Below, piece by piece: positions 42,258-53,345 of a DNA stretch of 64,000 nucleotides. Origin of the DNA: Hyphomicrobiaceae bacterium (GTDB taxonomy: Bacteria > Pseudomonadota > Alphaproteobacteria > Rhizobiales > Hyphomicrobiaceae); assembly GCA_023384095.1 (NCBI GenBank), contig JAHDXT010000003.1, forward strand, positions 62,001-126,000. The letters are read 5' to 3'. Made by a program: the position numbers and the translations under genes. The notes under the pieces were generated by a model, which was given only the letters and a program-made list of their open reading frames with translations, ran no database searches and was not told the DNA's origin. The stretch's first letter is position 1; each line of letters starts with the position of its first letter.

Positions 42258-44762
42258 TCACGCCCGCAATCGCTCATTCGCCGGATCGAATGGCGATTCC
42301 TCGATCACCACCGCCCGGTGCCGCTTCCCGAGGATGGCGATATCGAGCTCCGTCCCGAGCACGCCGAGCTCTGGCGGGACCATGCCCAGCGCCAGCGAAT
42401 GCCCGAGCCGCCAGCCGTAGCCGCCCGAGGTGCAACGGCCGACCAGCTTGTCGCCCCGGTAGATCGGCTCCGATCCGCGGGCGTCGGCGTCCGTCACGTC
42501 CTCGACGCGCATCGTGACGAAGGCGTTCCGAAAGCCCTTCTGCTGCCAGCGGACCAGCGCGTCGCGGCCGATGAAATCGCCCTTCTCGGGGCGCACGAAG
42601 CGGCCCAGGCCGCTCTCCAGGGCGGCGTACTCGATCGACAGCTCGCGCGGGATCAGCCGGTAGGACTTCTCCAGCCGCATCGAATCCATGGCGCGGATGC
42701 CGAACGGCCTGATCCCGAATGGCCGGCCCGCCTCCATGACGAGATCGAAAATGGTGTTCTGCATCTCGATGGGGTGATGCAGCTCCCAGCCGAGCTCGCC
42801 GACGAAGTTGACGCGGAGCGCGCGGGCCTGCGCCACGCCGACGTTGATGAACCTGCCGGTCAGCCAGGGGAAGCTCTTGCTCGACAGGTCGGTGTCGGTC
42901 AGCGTCTGCAGGACCTCGCGCGAGCGCGGCCCGGCAAGGACCAGCACGCCGTATTGCGTCGTCACCTTCTGCAGCCAGACGCTGCCGTCCTTCGGCACCG
43001 ACCTCCAGAGATAGTCCCAGTCGTGCCGCTCGAACGCGCCGGCGCCGACCAGGTAGAACCGCTCCGGACCTTCGCGATAGATGGTGAACTCGGAGCGGAC
43101 GCCACCGTTCTTCGACAGCATGTGGGTCAGCGCGATGCGGCCGAGCTTGGGGATCCGGTTCGCCACCAAGCCGTCGAGCCAGGCCTCCGCGCCCGGCCCG
43201 GAGACCTCGTACTTGGCGAACGCCGACATGTCGAGCAGGCCGACGTTCTCGTGCGCGTTGCGGCATTCCCGCCCGACGTGCTCGAAGTAGCTCGACCGCC
43301 GGAAGCTCCACTTCTCGCGGGGCCTTTGGCCCGCAGCTACGGGCGGATGGTTCTCGTTGAGCAGGACGTCGGATTTTGCGAGCTCCGCCTCCGATAGTCC
43401 GTAGCCCTCGGGCGCGAACCAGTTCGGCCGCTCCCAGCCATAGATGGAGCCGAACACCGCGCCGAGCGCCTTCATGCGGTCGTAGCAGGGCGCCCGCTTG
43501 ATGGGCCGCGCCGCGGCGCGCTCCTCGTCCGGATAGTGCACGGTGAAGACGTTGGCGTAGGCCTCCTCGTTCTTGGCGCGCAGATAGCCGCGAGCCGCAT
43601 AGGGGCCGAACCGGCGCGGATCGACGCCCATCATGTCGATGGTCGGCTCGCCGTCGACGATCCATTCGGCGAGCTGCCATCCGGCCCCGCCGGCGGCCGT
43701 GACGCCGAAGCTGTGGCCCTCGTTGAGCCAGAAGTTGGGGACGTCCCAGGCCGGACCGACGATCGGGCTGCCATCCGGCGTGTAGGCGATGGCACCGTTG
43801 TAGACCTTCTTGACGCCGACCTCGCCGAAGGCCGGCACACGCGCGATCGCCGTCTCGATGTACGGCGCCAGCCGCTCCAGGTCCTCCTGGAACAGCTCGA
43901 ACTCGGACTGCTCGTCCGGGCCGTCGACATAGCAGCACGGCGCGCCCTTCTCATAGGGTCCGAGAATGAAGCCGCCGTTCTCCTCGCGCAGGTACCAGGA
44001 CGAATCGGACTCGCGCAGCACGCCCATCTCGGGCAGGCCCTTCCTCTGCCGCTCCACGACAGCGGGATGCGGCTCGGTGACGATGTACTGGTGCTCGACC
44101 GGGATGACTGGCACCTCGAGCCCGACCATCGCCCCCGTACGGCGGGCGAAGTTGCCGGAGGCCGAGACGACGTGCTCGCAGGCGATGTCGCCCTTGTCGG
44201 TCTTGACCACCCATTGGCCATTGCGGCGCTCGATGCCGGTCACGGTCGTGTGCCGGTATATCTCCGCACCGCGCGACCGGGCGCCATGCGCCAGGGCCTG
44301 CGTCAGGTCGGCCGGCTGGATATAGCCGTCGTCGGGGTGCTGGATGGCGCCGATGAGCCCCGCCGTCTCGCAGAGCGGCCAGACCTCCTTCAGCATGGCC
44401 GGCGTCAGCAGGTTGACGTCGATGCCGATCGTCCGGGCGACGCCGGCGTAATACATATACTCGTCCCAGCGGTCCTGCGTGCGCGCCAGCCGGATGTTGG
44501 AGACCTGCTTGAACCCGACGTGCTGGCCCGTCTCCGCCTCCAGCGTCTTGTAGAGCTGCACGGAGTACTTGTGGATCTGCCCCACCGAGTAGCTCATGTT
44601 GAAGAGCGGCAGCAGACCGGCCGCGTGCCAGGTCGAGCCCGAGGTCAGCTCGCGGCGCTCGACCAGGACGACGTCGGACCAGCCCTTTCTTGTCAGGTGG
44701 TAGAGCGTCGAAACGCCGACGACGCCCCCGCCGATGACAACGACCCGAGCCTTAGCTTTCAT
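42258..44762 (-). CDS. Dimethylglycine/sarcosine dehydrogenase-like FAD protein with GcvT domain
   Basis: An 834-residue protein. The N-terminal DAO-type FAD domain starts VVVIGGGVVGVSTLYHL, and His46 in STWHAAGL matches the residue that covalently binds FAD in dimethylglycine dehydrogenase. From about residue 430 a GcvT/aminomethyltransferase-type folate-binding domain follows, with MSAFAKYEVSGPGAEAWL and GRDALVRWQQKG. It would demethylate an N-methylated amino acid and give 5,10-methylene-THF. GGAGGGAAG precedes ATG 44762. Beside an MttB-like demethylase, the likely substrate is dimethylglycine or sarcosine. It heads the corrinoid operon. Confidence 0.88.
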   Translation of the reverse strand: MKAKARVVVIGGGVVGVSTLYHLTRKGWSDVVLVERRELTSGSTWHAAGLLPLFNMSYSVGQIHKYSVQLYKTLEAETGQHVGFKQVSNIRLARTQDRWDEYMYYAGVARTIGIDVNLLTPAMLKEVWPLCETAGLIGAIQHPDDGYIQPADLTQALAHGARSRGAEIYRHTTVTGIERRNGQWVVKTDKGDIACEHVVSASGNFARRTGAMVGLEVPVIPVEHQYIVTEPHPAVVERQRKGLPEMGVLRESDSSWYLREENGGFILGPYEKGAPCCYVDGPDEQSEFELFQEDLERLAPYIETAIARVPAFGEVGVKKVYNGAIAYTPDGSPIVGPAWDVPNFWLNEGHSFGVTAAGGAGWQLAEWIVDGEPTIDMMGVDPRRFGPYAARGYLRAKNEEAYANVFTVHYPDEERAAARPIKRAPCYDRMKALGAVFGSIYGWERPNWFAPEGYGLSEAELAKSDVLLNENHPPVAAGQRPREKWSFRRSSYFEHVGRECRNAHENVGLLDMSAFAKYEVSGPGAEAWLDGLVANRIPKLGRIALTHMLSKNGGVRSEFTIYREGPERFYLVGAGAFERHDWDYLWRSVPKDGSVWLQKVTTQYGVLVLAGPRSREVLQTLTDTDLSSKSFPWLTGRFINVGVAQARALRVNFVGELGWELHHPIEMQNTIFDLVMEAGRPFGIRPFGIRAMDSMRLEKSYRLIPRELSIEYAALESGLGRFVRPEKGDFIGRDALVRWQQKGFRNAFVTMRVEDVTDADARGSEPIYRGDKLVGRCTSGGYGWRLGHSLALGMVPPELGVLGTELDIAILGKRHRAVVIEESPFDPANERLRA

Positions 44763-45045
44763 GTTGGCTTCCCTCCACGGCCGGAGTCGCCGGACCTCTG
44801 GCGCTGCCAGCCGCCGGCCCGGCTCAGTCGCCCCAGTGTCGCGGCCCGATCGTGGAATACTAGCGGCACCACGACGCGCAATGTCGCCGCCGCGCCATCC
44901 CGCTCGGGCGATTGCGGCAGTCTGCAGGCAGGATGTGACGGGAACGGGCAATTCTGCGACGTTCGCACGCCAGAGTAGCCCTGACCGGCATCCCATTGTC
45001 GCTGGAACGGTCGCCAACACAGAGCACCCTCTCAAGGAGGCCCGA

Positions 45046-46605
45046 ATGGTCGAGATGCCTGCAAACCCCGGCGGCGGCGGAGCGCGTGAGAGCCGCCGCG
45101 GGCGCGAGGCGCGCCGGACTGCGCGTGCGCAGCGGGTGGCTACCTCCGTTCCCTACGTCACCCGCGATATGCCGCTCGTCGAGGTGCTGTCGGAGGAGGG
45201 GCTGGCGGTCATCGAGAACAATGCGGAGACGGTGCTGGAAGAGATCGGCATCGAGTTCCGCGAATACCCGCGGGCATTGGAGCTCTTGAAGGCGGCGGGG
45301 GCCGACGTGCGCGGGCAGCGGGTGCATTTCCCGCGCGGGCTCGCCCGCAAGCTCGTCTCGACCGTGCCGTCGGAATACGTCCAGCACGCCCGCAATCCGG
45401 CGCGGAACGTGCACATCGGCGGCAAGTCGACCGTGTTCGCGCCGGTCTACGGCCCGCCTTTCGTCCACGATCTCGACCGCGGCCGCCGCTACGGGACCAT
45501 CGAGGACTTCCGCAACTTCGTGAAGCTCGCGTACCTGAGCCCCTACATGCACCACTCGGGGGGCACGGTGTGCGAGCCGGTCGATCTGCCGGTGAACAAG
45601 CGGCACCTCGAGATGGTCTATGCGCACATGCGCTACTCGGACAAGCCGTTCATGGGCTCCGTCACGGCGCCCGAGCGCGCCGGGGATACGATCTCGATGG
45701 CGCAGATCCTGTTCGGGCGCGACTTCGTGCAGTCGAGCACCGTCCTCACCAGTCTCATCAACGCCAACTCGCCGATGGTGTGGGACGCGACGATGCTGGG
45801 CGCCGCCGACATCTACGCCGGCAACAACCAGGCGTGCATCATCACACCGTTCATCCTGTCGGGCGCCATGAGCCCGGTGAGCGTCGCCGGAACCCTGACT
45901 CAGGTGCTCGCGGAAGTGCTGGCCGGCACCGCGTTCACGCAGCTCGTGCGGCCAGGCGCGCCGGTCATCTTCGGCACGTTCGTCTCGACGCTGTCCATGC
46001 AGTCCGGCGCCCCGACTTTCGGCACCCCGGAGGCCGCACTGGCGATCTACGGCGCCGGCCAGCTCGCACGCCGCCTCAACATGCCGTTCCGCACCGGCGG
46101 CTCGCTGTGCGCCTCGAAGGTTCCCGACGCCCAGGCCGCCTACGAGAGCGCGCAGACGCTGCTGCCCACCATGTACGCCGGCACCAACTTCGTTCTGCAC
46201 GCGGCCGGCTGGTTGGAGGCGGGGCTCGCCTCGTCCTACGAGAAGCTCGTCATGGACATGGACCAGCTCGGGATGATGCACGTGCTGGCCGGAGGCATCG
46301 ATCTGTCCGAGAACGGCCAGGCGATGGAAGCCCTGCGCGAGGTCGGGCCCGGCGGCCACTTCCTCGGCTGCGCGCACACGCAGGCCAACTTCGAGACGGC
46401 CTTCTACCGCTCGCAGGTCGCCGACAACAATTCCGTCGAGCAGTGGGAGGCCGAGGGCCGCAAGGATTCGCCGACGCGGGCCAACGCCATCTGGAAGAAG
46501 ATGCTCGCCGAGTACGCGTCCCCGCCGCTCGACCCGGGCATCGACGAAGCCTTGCAGGCGTTCATGCGCAAACGGCGGGACTCGATGCCCGATTCCCCCT
46601 ACTGA
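45046..46605 (+). CDS. Trimethylamine/glycine-betaine methyltransferase family protein, pyrrolysine-free
   Basis: A 519-residue COG5598 (MttB superfamily) protein. It has no in-frame amber codon, so it is a non-pyrrolysine member like MtgB, the glycine betaine:corrinoid methyltransferase of Desulfitobacterium. VTAPERAGDTISMAQILFG, LINANSPMVWD and MDQLGMMHVLAGGIDLSEN are typical. It moves a methyl from a quaternary amine to the corrinoid protein encoded on the other strand. AAGGAGG lies 5 nt before ATG 45046. It is divergent from the flavoprotein/corrinoid operon across 283 nt. The N-terminal 35 residues are basic and variable. Substrate inferred, not shown. Confidence 0.88.
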   Translation: MVEMPANPGGGGARESRRGREARRTARAQRVATSVPYVTRDMPLVEVLSEEGLAVIENNAETVLEEIGIEFREYPRALELLKAAGADVRGQRVHFPRGLARKLVSTVPSEYVQHARNPARNVHIGGKSTVFAPVYGPPFVHDLDRGRRYGTIEDFRNFVKLAYLSPYMHHSGGTVCEPVDLPVNKRHLEMVYAHMRYSDKPFMGSVTAPERAGDTISMAQILFGRDFVQSSTVLTSLINANSPMVWDATMLGAADIYAGNNQACIITPFILSGAMSPVSVAGTLTQVLAEVLAGTAFTQLVRPGAPVIFGTFVSTLSMQSGAPTFGTPEAALAIYGAGQLARRLNMPFRTGGSLCASKVPDAQAAYESAQTLLPTMYAGTNFVLHAAGWLEAGLASSYEKLVMDMDQLGMMHVLAGGIDLSENGQAMEALREVGPGGHFLGCAHTQANFETAFYRSQVADNNSVEQWEAEGRKDSPTRANAIWKKMLAEYASPPLDPGIDEALQAFMRKRRDSMPDSPY

Positions 46606-46662
46606 GACCGCCCGCCGCCGGTCGCTTCTCGAGCTTGGCGGCGAGCGCCGTCGCCGAGAGCC

Positions 46663-47403
46663 TCAGTCCCGCGTCCAGCCGCTGCTGGTGAGCCGCTCCT
46701 GCGGCTGGAACCGGGTCTTGTAGCTCATCTTGCGGGAGCCCTCGATCCAGTAGCCGAGATAGAGGTAGGGCAGCCCCAACCTGCGCGTGTAGTCGATGTG
46801 CTCCAGGATCATGTAGGTGCCGAGGCTGCGGCGCGGCACCTCGGTGTCGTAGAAGCTGTAGACCATCGAAACGCCGTCCGACAGGCGGTCGCAGAGCGCG
46901 AGCCCGGTCAGCGAGCCCGCGGACGGCGATTCCAGCTCCGAGCCGCTCCGGAACCGGTATTCGGTGAGGAAGGTGTTCACGATGCTGTCCTCCACCATCA
47001 TGGCGTAGTCGAGCACCGTCATGTCGGCCATGCCGCCGTCGCCGTGGCGCATATCGATGTAGTCTCGAAACAGTGCAAACTGCTCCGCGGTCGGGCGCGG
47101 GGGAATGCGCCGCACGCCGAGATCCCGGTTGGCGTCGAGGACCCGCTGGAAGGAGCGGCTGATCTTGAACTCGTCCACCGCAACGCGCACCGAGACGCAG
47201 GACTGGCAGCCCTCGCAATAGGGCATGTAGGCGATGTTCTGGCTGCGCCGGAATCCGCCCTTCAGCAGGTTGTCTACGAGGACCGGTGGCTTGTCATGGG
47301 TCAGGTGGGTGAACAGCTTGCGCTCGAGGCGGCCGTGCAGATACGGGCAAGGCTGCGGCGCCGTGACGTAGAACTCGGGAAAATTCTTCTGCTGTTCGGT
47401 CAT
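46663..47403 (-). CDS. bpt: Leucyl/arginyl-tRNA--protein transferase Bpt (N-end rule)
   Basis: A 246-residue aminoacyl-tRNA protein transferase: FYVTAPQPCPYLHGRLERK near the start, AYMPYCEGCQSCVSVRVAV, and YLYLGYWIEGSRKMSYKTRF toward the end. Bpt adds leucine to N-terminal Asp or Glu of proteins to mark them for ClpS/ClpAP degradation. Start at 47403 (MTEQQKNF) follows the family pattern. ATG 47439 in the same frame has a slightly better ribosome site and would add 12 residues. It converges with the MttB-like gene across 57 nt. Confidence 0.93.
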   Translation of the reverse strand: MTEQQKNFPEFYVTAPQPCPYLHGRLERKLFTHLTHDKPPVLVDNLLKGGFRRSQNIAYMPYCEGCQSCVSVRVAVDEFKISRSFQRVLDANRDLGVRRIPPRPTAEQFALFRDYIDMRHGDGGMADMTVLDYAMMVEDSIVNTFLTEYRFRSGSELESPSAGSLTGLALCDRLSDGVSMVYSFYDTEVPRRSLGTYMILEHIDYTRRLGLPYLYLGYWIEGSRKMSYKTRFQPQERLTSSGWTRD

Positions 47404-47524
47404 GCAGTGGGGCGTTCCAGGGACGGAATACGAACGCATGTGCTCTCGGCAGCCGGCATTTGGTTGAGACTAAGTGAGCCGGCGCCGGGTAATCAAGCGC
47501 CCTGACCACCGAGAGCCTCGCGAT

Positions 47525-48865
47525 CTAGCGGGACAAGTTGCTGCGCAACCCCAGCAGACCGCCCGGCCTCCAGATCAGCAGGGCGGCAAGCATCCCGTAG
47601 ATCGCCATGTCGCGGTACTCGATGGGGAACAGCGCCGACCACAGGGCCTCCGCCCCGCCGACCAGAACAGCTCCGAGAAATGCCCCCGGAATCGAGCCGA
47701 TGCCGCCGGCGATGGCCGCTATCAGCGACTTGAGGCCGAGCACGATGCCGCCGGCAAAGCCGACGCCGCCGTAGTAGAACGTGACGATCGTGCCGGCGAG
47801 GCCGGCGAGCGCAGAGGCCAGGATGAACGTCACGGCGAGGACGCCGCGAAAATCCACCCCGACCAGCATGGCCGCCGTCGGGTCGTCGGCGCACGCGCGC
47901 CAGAACCGTCCGAACCTCGTCCACCGCATGAGCGCCAGCAGGGAGAGTGCGACCGCGAGCGCCAGCGCCGTCACCGCCGCGCCGATCGGCGTCGCCGTGA
48001 CGACGAAGCCCTCGTGGCGGGCGAGCCCGACCGGGTTGTTCAGGAACGGCTCGACCCAGCGCAGCGCCGAGCCTTGCGAAAGGCGCATGTACTCCTGCAG
48101 CGCTATCGCCAGCCCGATGGTCGCGATGAGGACCTGCTGTCCGCTGGCGCGCTGCAGCGGCGAAAAGACCAGCCGGCCCGCGGCCAGGCCATGCATTCCC
48201 GCTGCGAACACGCCGAGAACGATGCTCGCCGCGAGCACAGCCGGCCAGAAACCCAGTCCCGAAGCCAGCGGAAACGCCAGCAGCGCCCCGTAGCCGCCGA
48301 TGGCGGCGAACTCGCCGAAGGCGAGATTGATCCTGCCGAGCAGGCCATAGACGAGAGCATAGGCCGGGGCGAGCACGGCATAGATGCTGATCAGCGGCAG
48401 CGCCGAGGACACGTGCTGCATGACGAGGGCGACCTTACGCGGCACCTCCGGCACGGCTCCGAGCTGCAGGAAGGGCGCGGGGTCCGCCGCGAGGGCGTCC
48501 GGAGACTGCAGCCAGAACCGCTGGAGGATCGCGAGCCGCACGTCGCCGACCCGCTGCCCGTCGCTCCAAATCTCGGCCAGGCGGTCTCCCGCACCGGAAT
48601 TCCCGGGCGAGAACCGGCAGACGATCCTGCGCTCCCGGAGCGCCGCATCGGGCGCACGAACCATGTAGTTGACCTCGACGCCGCCGCCCTGCGGGAGCTC
48701 GGCCGTGTGGCGGACATCGATCGTGCTGCCGGGCGGGTTGATGGCCGGAACGATCGTCCGGCAGGTGCGGGCCTCGTATGCATCGGGCCAGGCGCTGCAC
48801 CCCGCCAGGACTGTCAGCATCAGCGCGGCCGATGCGAGCCGGAGCGGGTTGCTGCAACGGGCCAA
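47525..48865 (-). CDS. LivH-type branched-chain amino acid ABC permease with lipoprotein-like N-terminal domain
   Basis: A 446-residue protein if it starts at TTG 48865. Residues 1-22 look like a signal with a lipobox (LASAALMLTVLAGC). About 120 residues without membrane segments follow, then a LivH permease begins at VSSALPLISIYAVLAPAYALVYG. It ends GGIGSIPGAFLGAVLVGG...IWRPGGLLGL, normal for LivH. No LivM, LivG, LivF or binding protein lies in the window, so partners must be elsewhere. Its first codons are uncertain. It is on the same strand as hemB, 56 nt downstream. Confidence 0.8.
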   Translation of the reverse strand: MARCSNPLRLASAALMLTVLAGCSAWPDAYEARTCRTIVPAINPPGSTIDVRHTAELPQGGGVEVNYMVRAPDAALRERRIVCRFSPGNSGAGDRLAEIWSDGQRVGDVRLAILQRFWLQSPDALAADPAPFLQLGAVPEVPRKVALVMQHVSSALPLISIYAVLAPAYALVYGLLGRINLAFGEFAAIGGYGALLAFPLASGLGFWPAVLAASIVLGVFAAGMHGLAAGRLVFSPLQRASGQQVLIATIGLAIALQEYMRLSQGSALRWVEPFLNNPVGLARHEGFVVTATPIGAAVTALALAVALSLLALMRWTRFGRFWRACADDPTAAMLVGVDFRGVLAVTFILASALAGLAGTIVTFYYGGVGFAGGIVLGLKSLIAAIAGGIGSIPGAFLGAVLVGGAEALWSALFPIEYRDMAIYGMLAALLIWRPGGLLGLRSNLSR

Positions 48866-48921
48866 TGGACCGTCCTGGATTGACGCGCCGGCACTGCATC
48901 GCCGACGGGGACCCGCCGGGG

Positions 48922-51205
<2,284 letters not shown>

Positions 51206-51352
51206 TCTCGCCCTCGCCTCTTGACAAACAGATCGTGCAATCGTTCTCCCCACGCGAATCGAACGTCGATGTTCGCCCGATCCGCCCATCGTGTACAGGT
51301 CCATTCGTGACCGGACGATGGCGGGCGGGCCGATGCAACGGGCAGGTGCCGG

Positions 51353-52480
51353 ATGTCCGTACCCGAGACTCGCAGCACAGCAATATCGACCGGGCTCGCT
51401 TGCGGGGAGCTTGCGGTCGCGCGGAATGGCGCTGCAGGCTGCATCCTGCTCGACCGGCCACGGGCCATGAACGCGATCACGAGCGGCATGCGCCAGCGGC
51501 TGGCCGCGGCCATGCCGGGCTTGGCGCGCGATACCGGCATCTATGCGCTCATCATACGTTCCGCGGTGCCGGGGGTCTTTTCCGCCGGCGGCGACTTGCG
51601 CGAGATCATCGGCGCGGCACGCGAGCGGCCCGACGAGGCTCGCAGGATGCTCGCCGAGGAATATGCGCTCAACTGGCTGCTGGAGTGCTTCTCCAAACCC
51701 ACGGTGTCGCTCATCGACGGCCTGGTCATGGGCTCCGGGGTCGGGCTGACGATATACGGCACACACCGGGTCGCGGGGGAGAGCTACGCGTTCGCCATGC
51801 CGGAGACGCTGATCGGCCTGTTCCCCGACGACGGGCTGGCCTGGGTGTTCGCCAGGATGCCGGCGCAGATCGGCCTCTATCTCGGGCTAACCGGCCGCCG
51901 CATCGGCCGCGCCGCGGCCTACCGGCTGGGGCTCGTGACGCACTGCATCCCGGCCGCCCGCTTCGCCGAGATCGAGCAAGCGCTGGCTGCGGCCGAGCCC
52001 GTCGATGCGCTTCTGGACAATCTCCACGAGGACCCCGGACCGGGCGAGATCGAGGGCTGTCGCGACCTCGTGGAGCGCAGCTTCACCGCCGCCAGCCTCG
52101 AGGAGGTGCTCGCGCGGCTCGCAGAGGAATTACGGCGCGGCGGCGGCGCCGGCGCGTGGTGCCAGGAAGTGCTCGACGAAATCGCACAGCGCTCCCCCAC
52201 CGCGCTCAAGGTGACGTTCCGGCACATCCGCGAGGCGGCGCACCGGGACTTGCGGCAGACGCTGACGATCGACTACCGGCTGGCCTGCCGATTCCTCCGG
52301 ACCCATGATTTCCATGAAGGGGTCCGCGCCATGCTCATCGACAAGGACCGGCGGCCCCGCTGGGCTCCTGGTCATGTGGCGGAGGTGACCGACGCGATGG
52401 TCGACCGGTTCTTCGCCTTCCAGCCCGGCCGCGAGCTCATTCTGCCGACGCGTCAGGAGATGCAGGCGGCGCGTGTATGA
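51353..52480 (+). CDS. 3-hydroxyisobutyryl-CoA hydrolase-like crotonase
   Basis: A 375-residue crotonase, longer than hydratases and with the ECH_2-type C-terminal half. FSAGGDLREI forms the oxyanion loop; MGSGVGLTIYGTHRV and AMPETLIGLFPDDG match hydroxyisobutyryl-CoA hydrolase rather than hydratase. It would hydrolyse 3-hydroxyisobutyryl-CoA in valine breakdown, freeing 3-hydroxyisobutyrate. Divergent from the extensin-like gene by 147 nt. No other valine gene is adjacent, so the role is from family alone. Confidence 0.87.
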   Translation: MSVPETRSTAISTGLACGELAVARNGAAGCILLDRPRAMNAITSGMRQRLAAAMPGLARDTGIYALIIRSAVPGVFSAGGDLREIIGAARERPDEARRMLAEEYALNWLLECFSKPTVSLIDGLVMGSGVGLTIYGTHRVAGESYAFAMPETLIGLFPDDGLAWVFARMPAQIGLYLGLTGRRIGRAAAYRLGLVTHCIPAARFAEIEQALAAAEPVDALLDNLHEDPGPGEIEGCRDLVERSFTAASLEEVLARLAEELRRGGGAGAWCQEVLDEIAQRSPTALKVTFRHIREAAHRDLRQTLTIDYRLACRFLRTHDFHEGVRAMLIDKDRRPRWAPGHVAEVTDAMVDRFFAFQPGRELILPTRQEMQAARV

Positions 52481-52578
52481 AGGATCGCTTGAGAACGTGT
52501 TGGACGCGGCCAAGGTCAAGGGTCTCCGCCATGGGCCCTCACGATGTGAGCGGTATTAGCGATGACGAGCCGAAAACT

Positions 52579-53280
52579 TCACCAGCTCTCGCCAAAGGGT
52601 CTGACCTCGATCTCGAACGTCCAGGCTGAACGGGGCTGTTGAGCGAGCCATACAGCGCTCGCGGCCATGTCGTCGGGCTTGAGGAAAAAGGTGTCGGGCT
52701 TGTCGGGCATGTTCCGGCGGGTTCTGGGAAGGTCCACCACGGCATCGATGACGATCAAGGCCACATGTATCCCTTGGGGCCAGAGGCTGCGGGCCATCGA
52801 TTCCGCCAGACTTCGCTGTGCGGCCTTGGCGGGCGCGAACGCCGCTGTCCGCGGGGTGCCGCGGCGTGAGGCGGTCGCGCCGATGAAGATGATGGCGCCC
52901 GACCCTGCCCTCTTCATGGCCGGGATGACCTGCCGACTCGCCGCCAGCGCGCCATAGGCGTTGACCCTCCAGGCGGACTCGAAATCCTCGAGGCGAATGC
53001 TCTCCACGTCGCCCCAGACTCCCGAGCCTGCGTTATAGACGAGCGTCGATGGCTCGCCCATCTCGGCGCGGATCCTGTCGAAGGCTTCACCGACGGAGAT
53101 CGGATCCCGGACGTCGCAGGCATAGGCCCGGGCGTCGGGCAGCTCGCCAGCGAGCTTGCTGGTGAAGCCGGTGCGCCGCGCGAGCAGCGCGACGACCATT
53201 CCGGCGCCGGTGAAGGCTCGCGCCAGGGCGGCGCCGTTCCCTTCTCCCACCCCGGCCACAACGCACACGGGTTTGCTCAT
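52579..53280 (-). CDS. SDR-family oxidoreductase with Phe in place of catalytic Tyr
   Basis: A 233-residue SDR beginning VCVVAGVGEGNGAALARAF with a GxGxxxG-type motif. The YxxxK motif is FAPAK, so tyrosine is replaced by phenylalanine while lysine stays, and YNAGSG replaces NNAG. It may have altered or no dehydrogenase activity. IFIGATAS supplies the usual Ser region, shifted to Thr/Ala. ATG 53280 (MSKPVCVVAG) is chosen. It lies 65 nt from the LysR gene on the same strand. Confidence 0.85.
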   Translation of the reverse strand: MSKPVCVVAGVGEGNGAALARAFTGAGMVVALLARRTGFTSKLAGELPDARAYACDVRDPISVGEAFDRIRAEMGEPSTLVYNAGSGVWGDVESIRLEDFESAWRVNAYGALAASRQVIPAMKRAGSGAIIFIGATASRRGTPRTAAFAPAKAAQRSLAESMARSLWPQGIHVALIVIDAVVDLPRTRRNMPDKPDTFFLKPDDMAASAVWLAQQPRSAWTFEIEVRPFGESW

Positions 53281-53345
53281 CGCGATGCTCCGATTCCGGC
53301 CTTGGCTCGGGCGGGCTGATATCAACGCCCGCCCCGGCGACAAGT

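Noticed and set aside
45046-46605. In-frame amber codon (pyrrolysine) in the MttB-like gene
   Set aside because: The frame is open for 519 codons without TAG, so pyrrolysine is not used.
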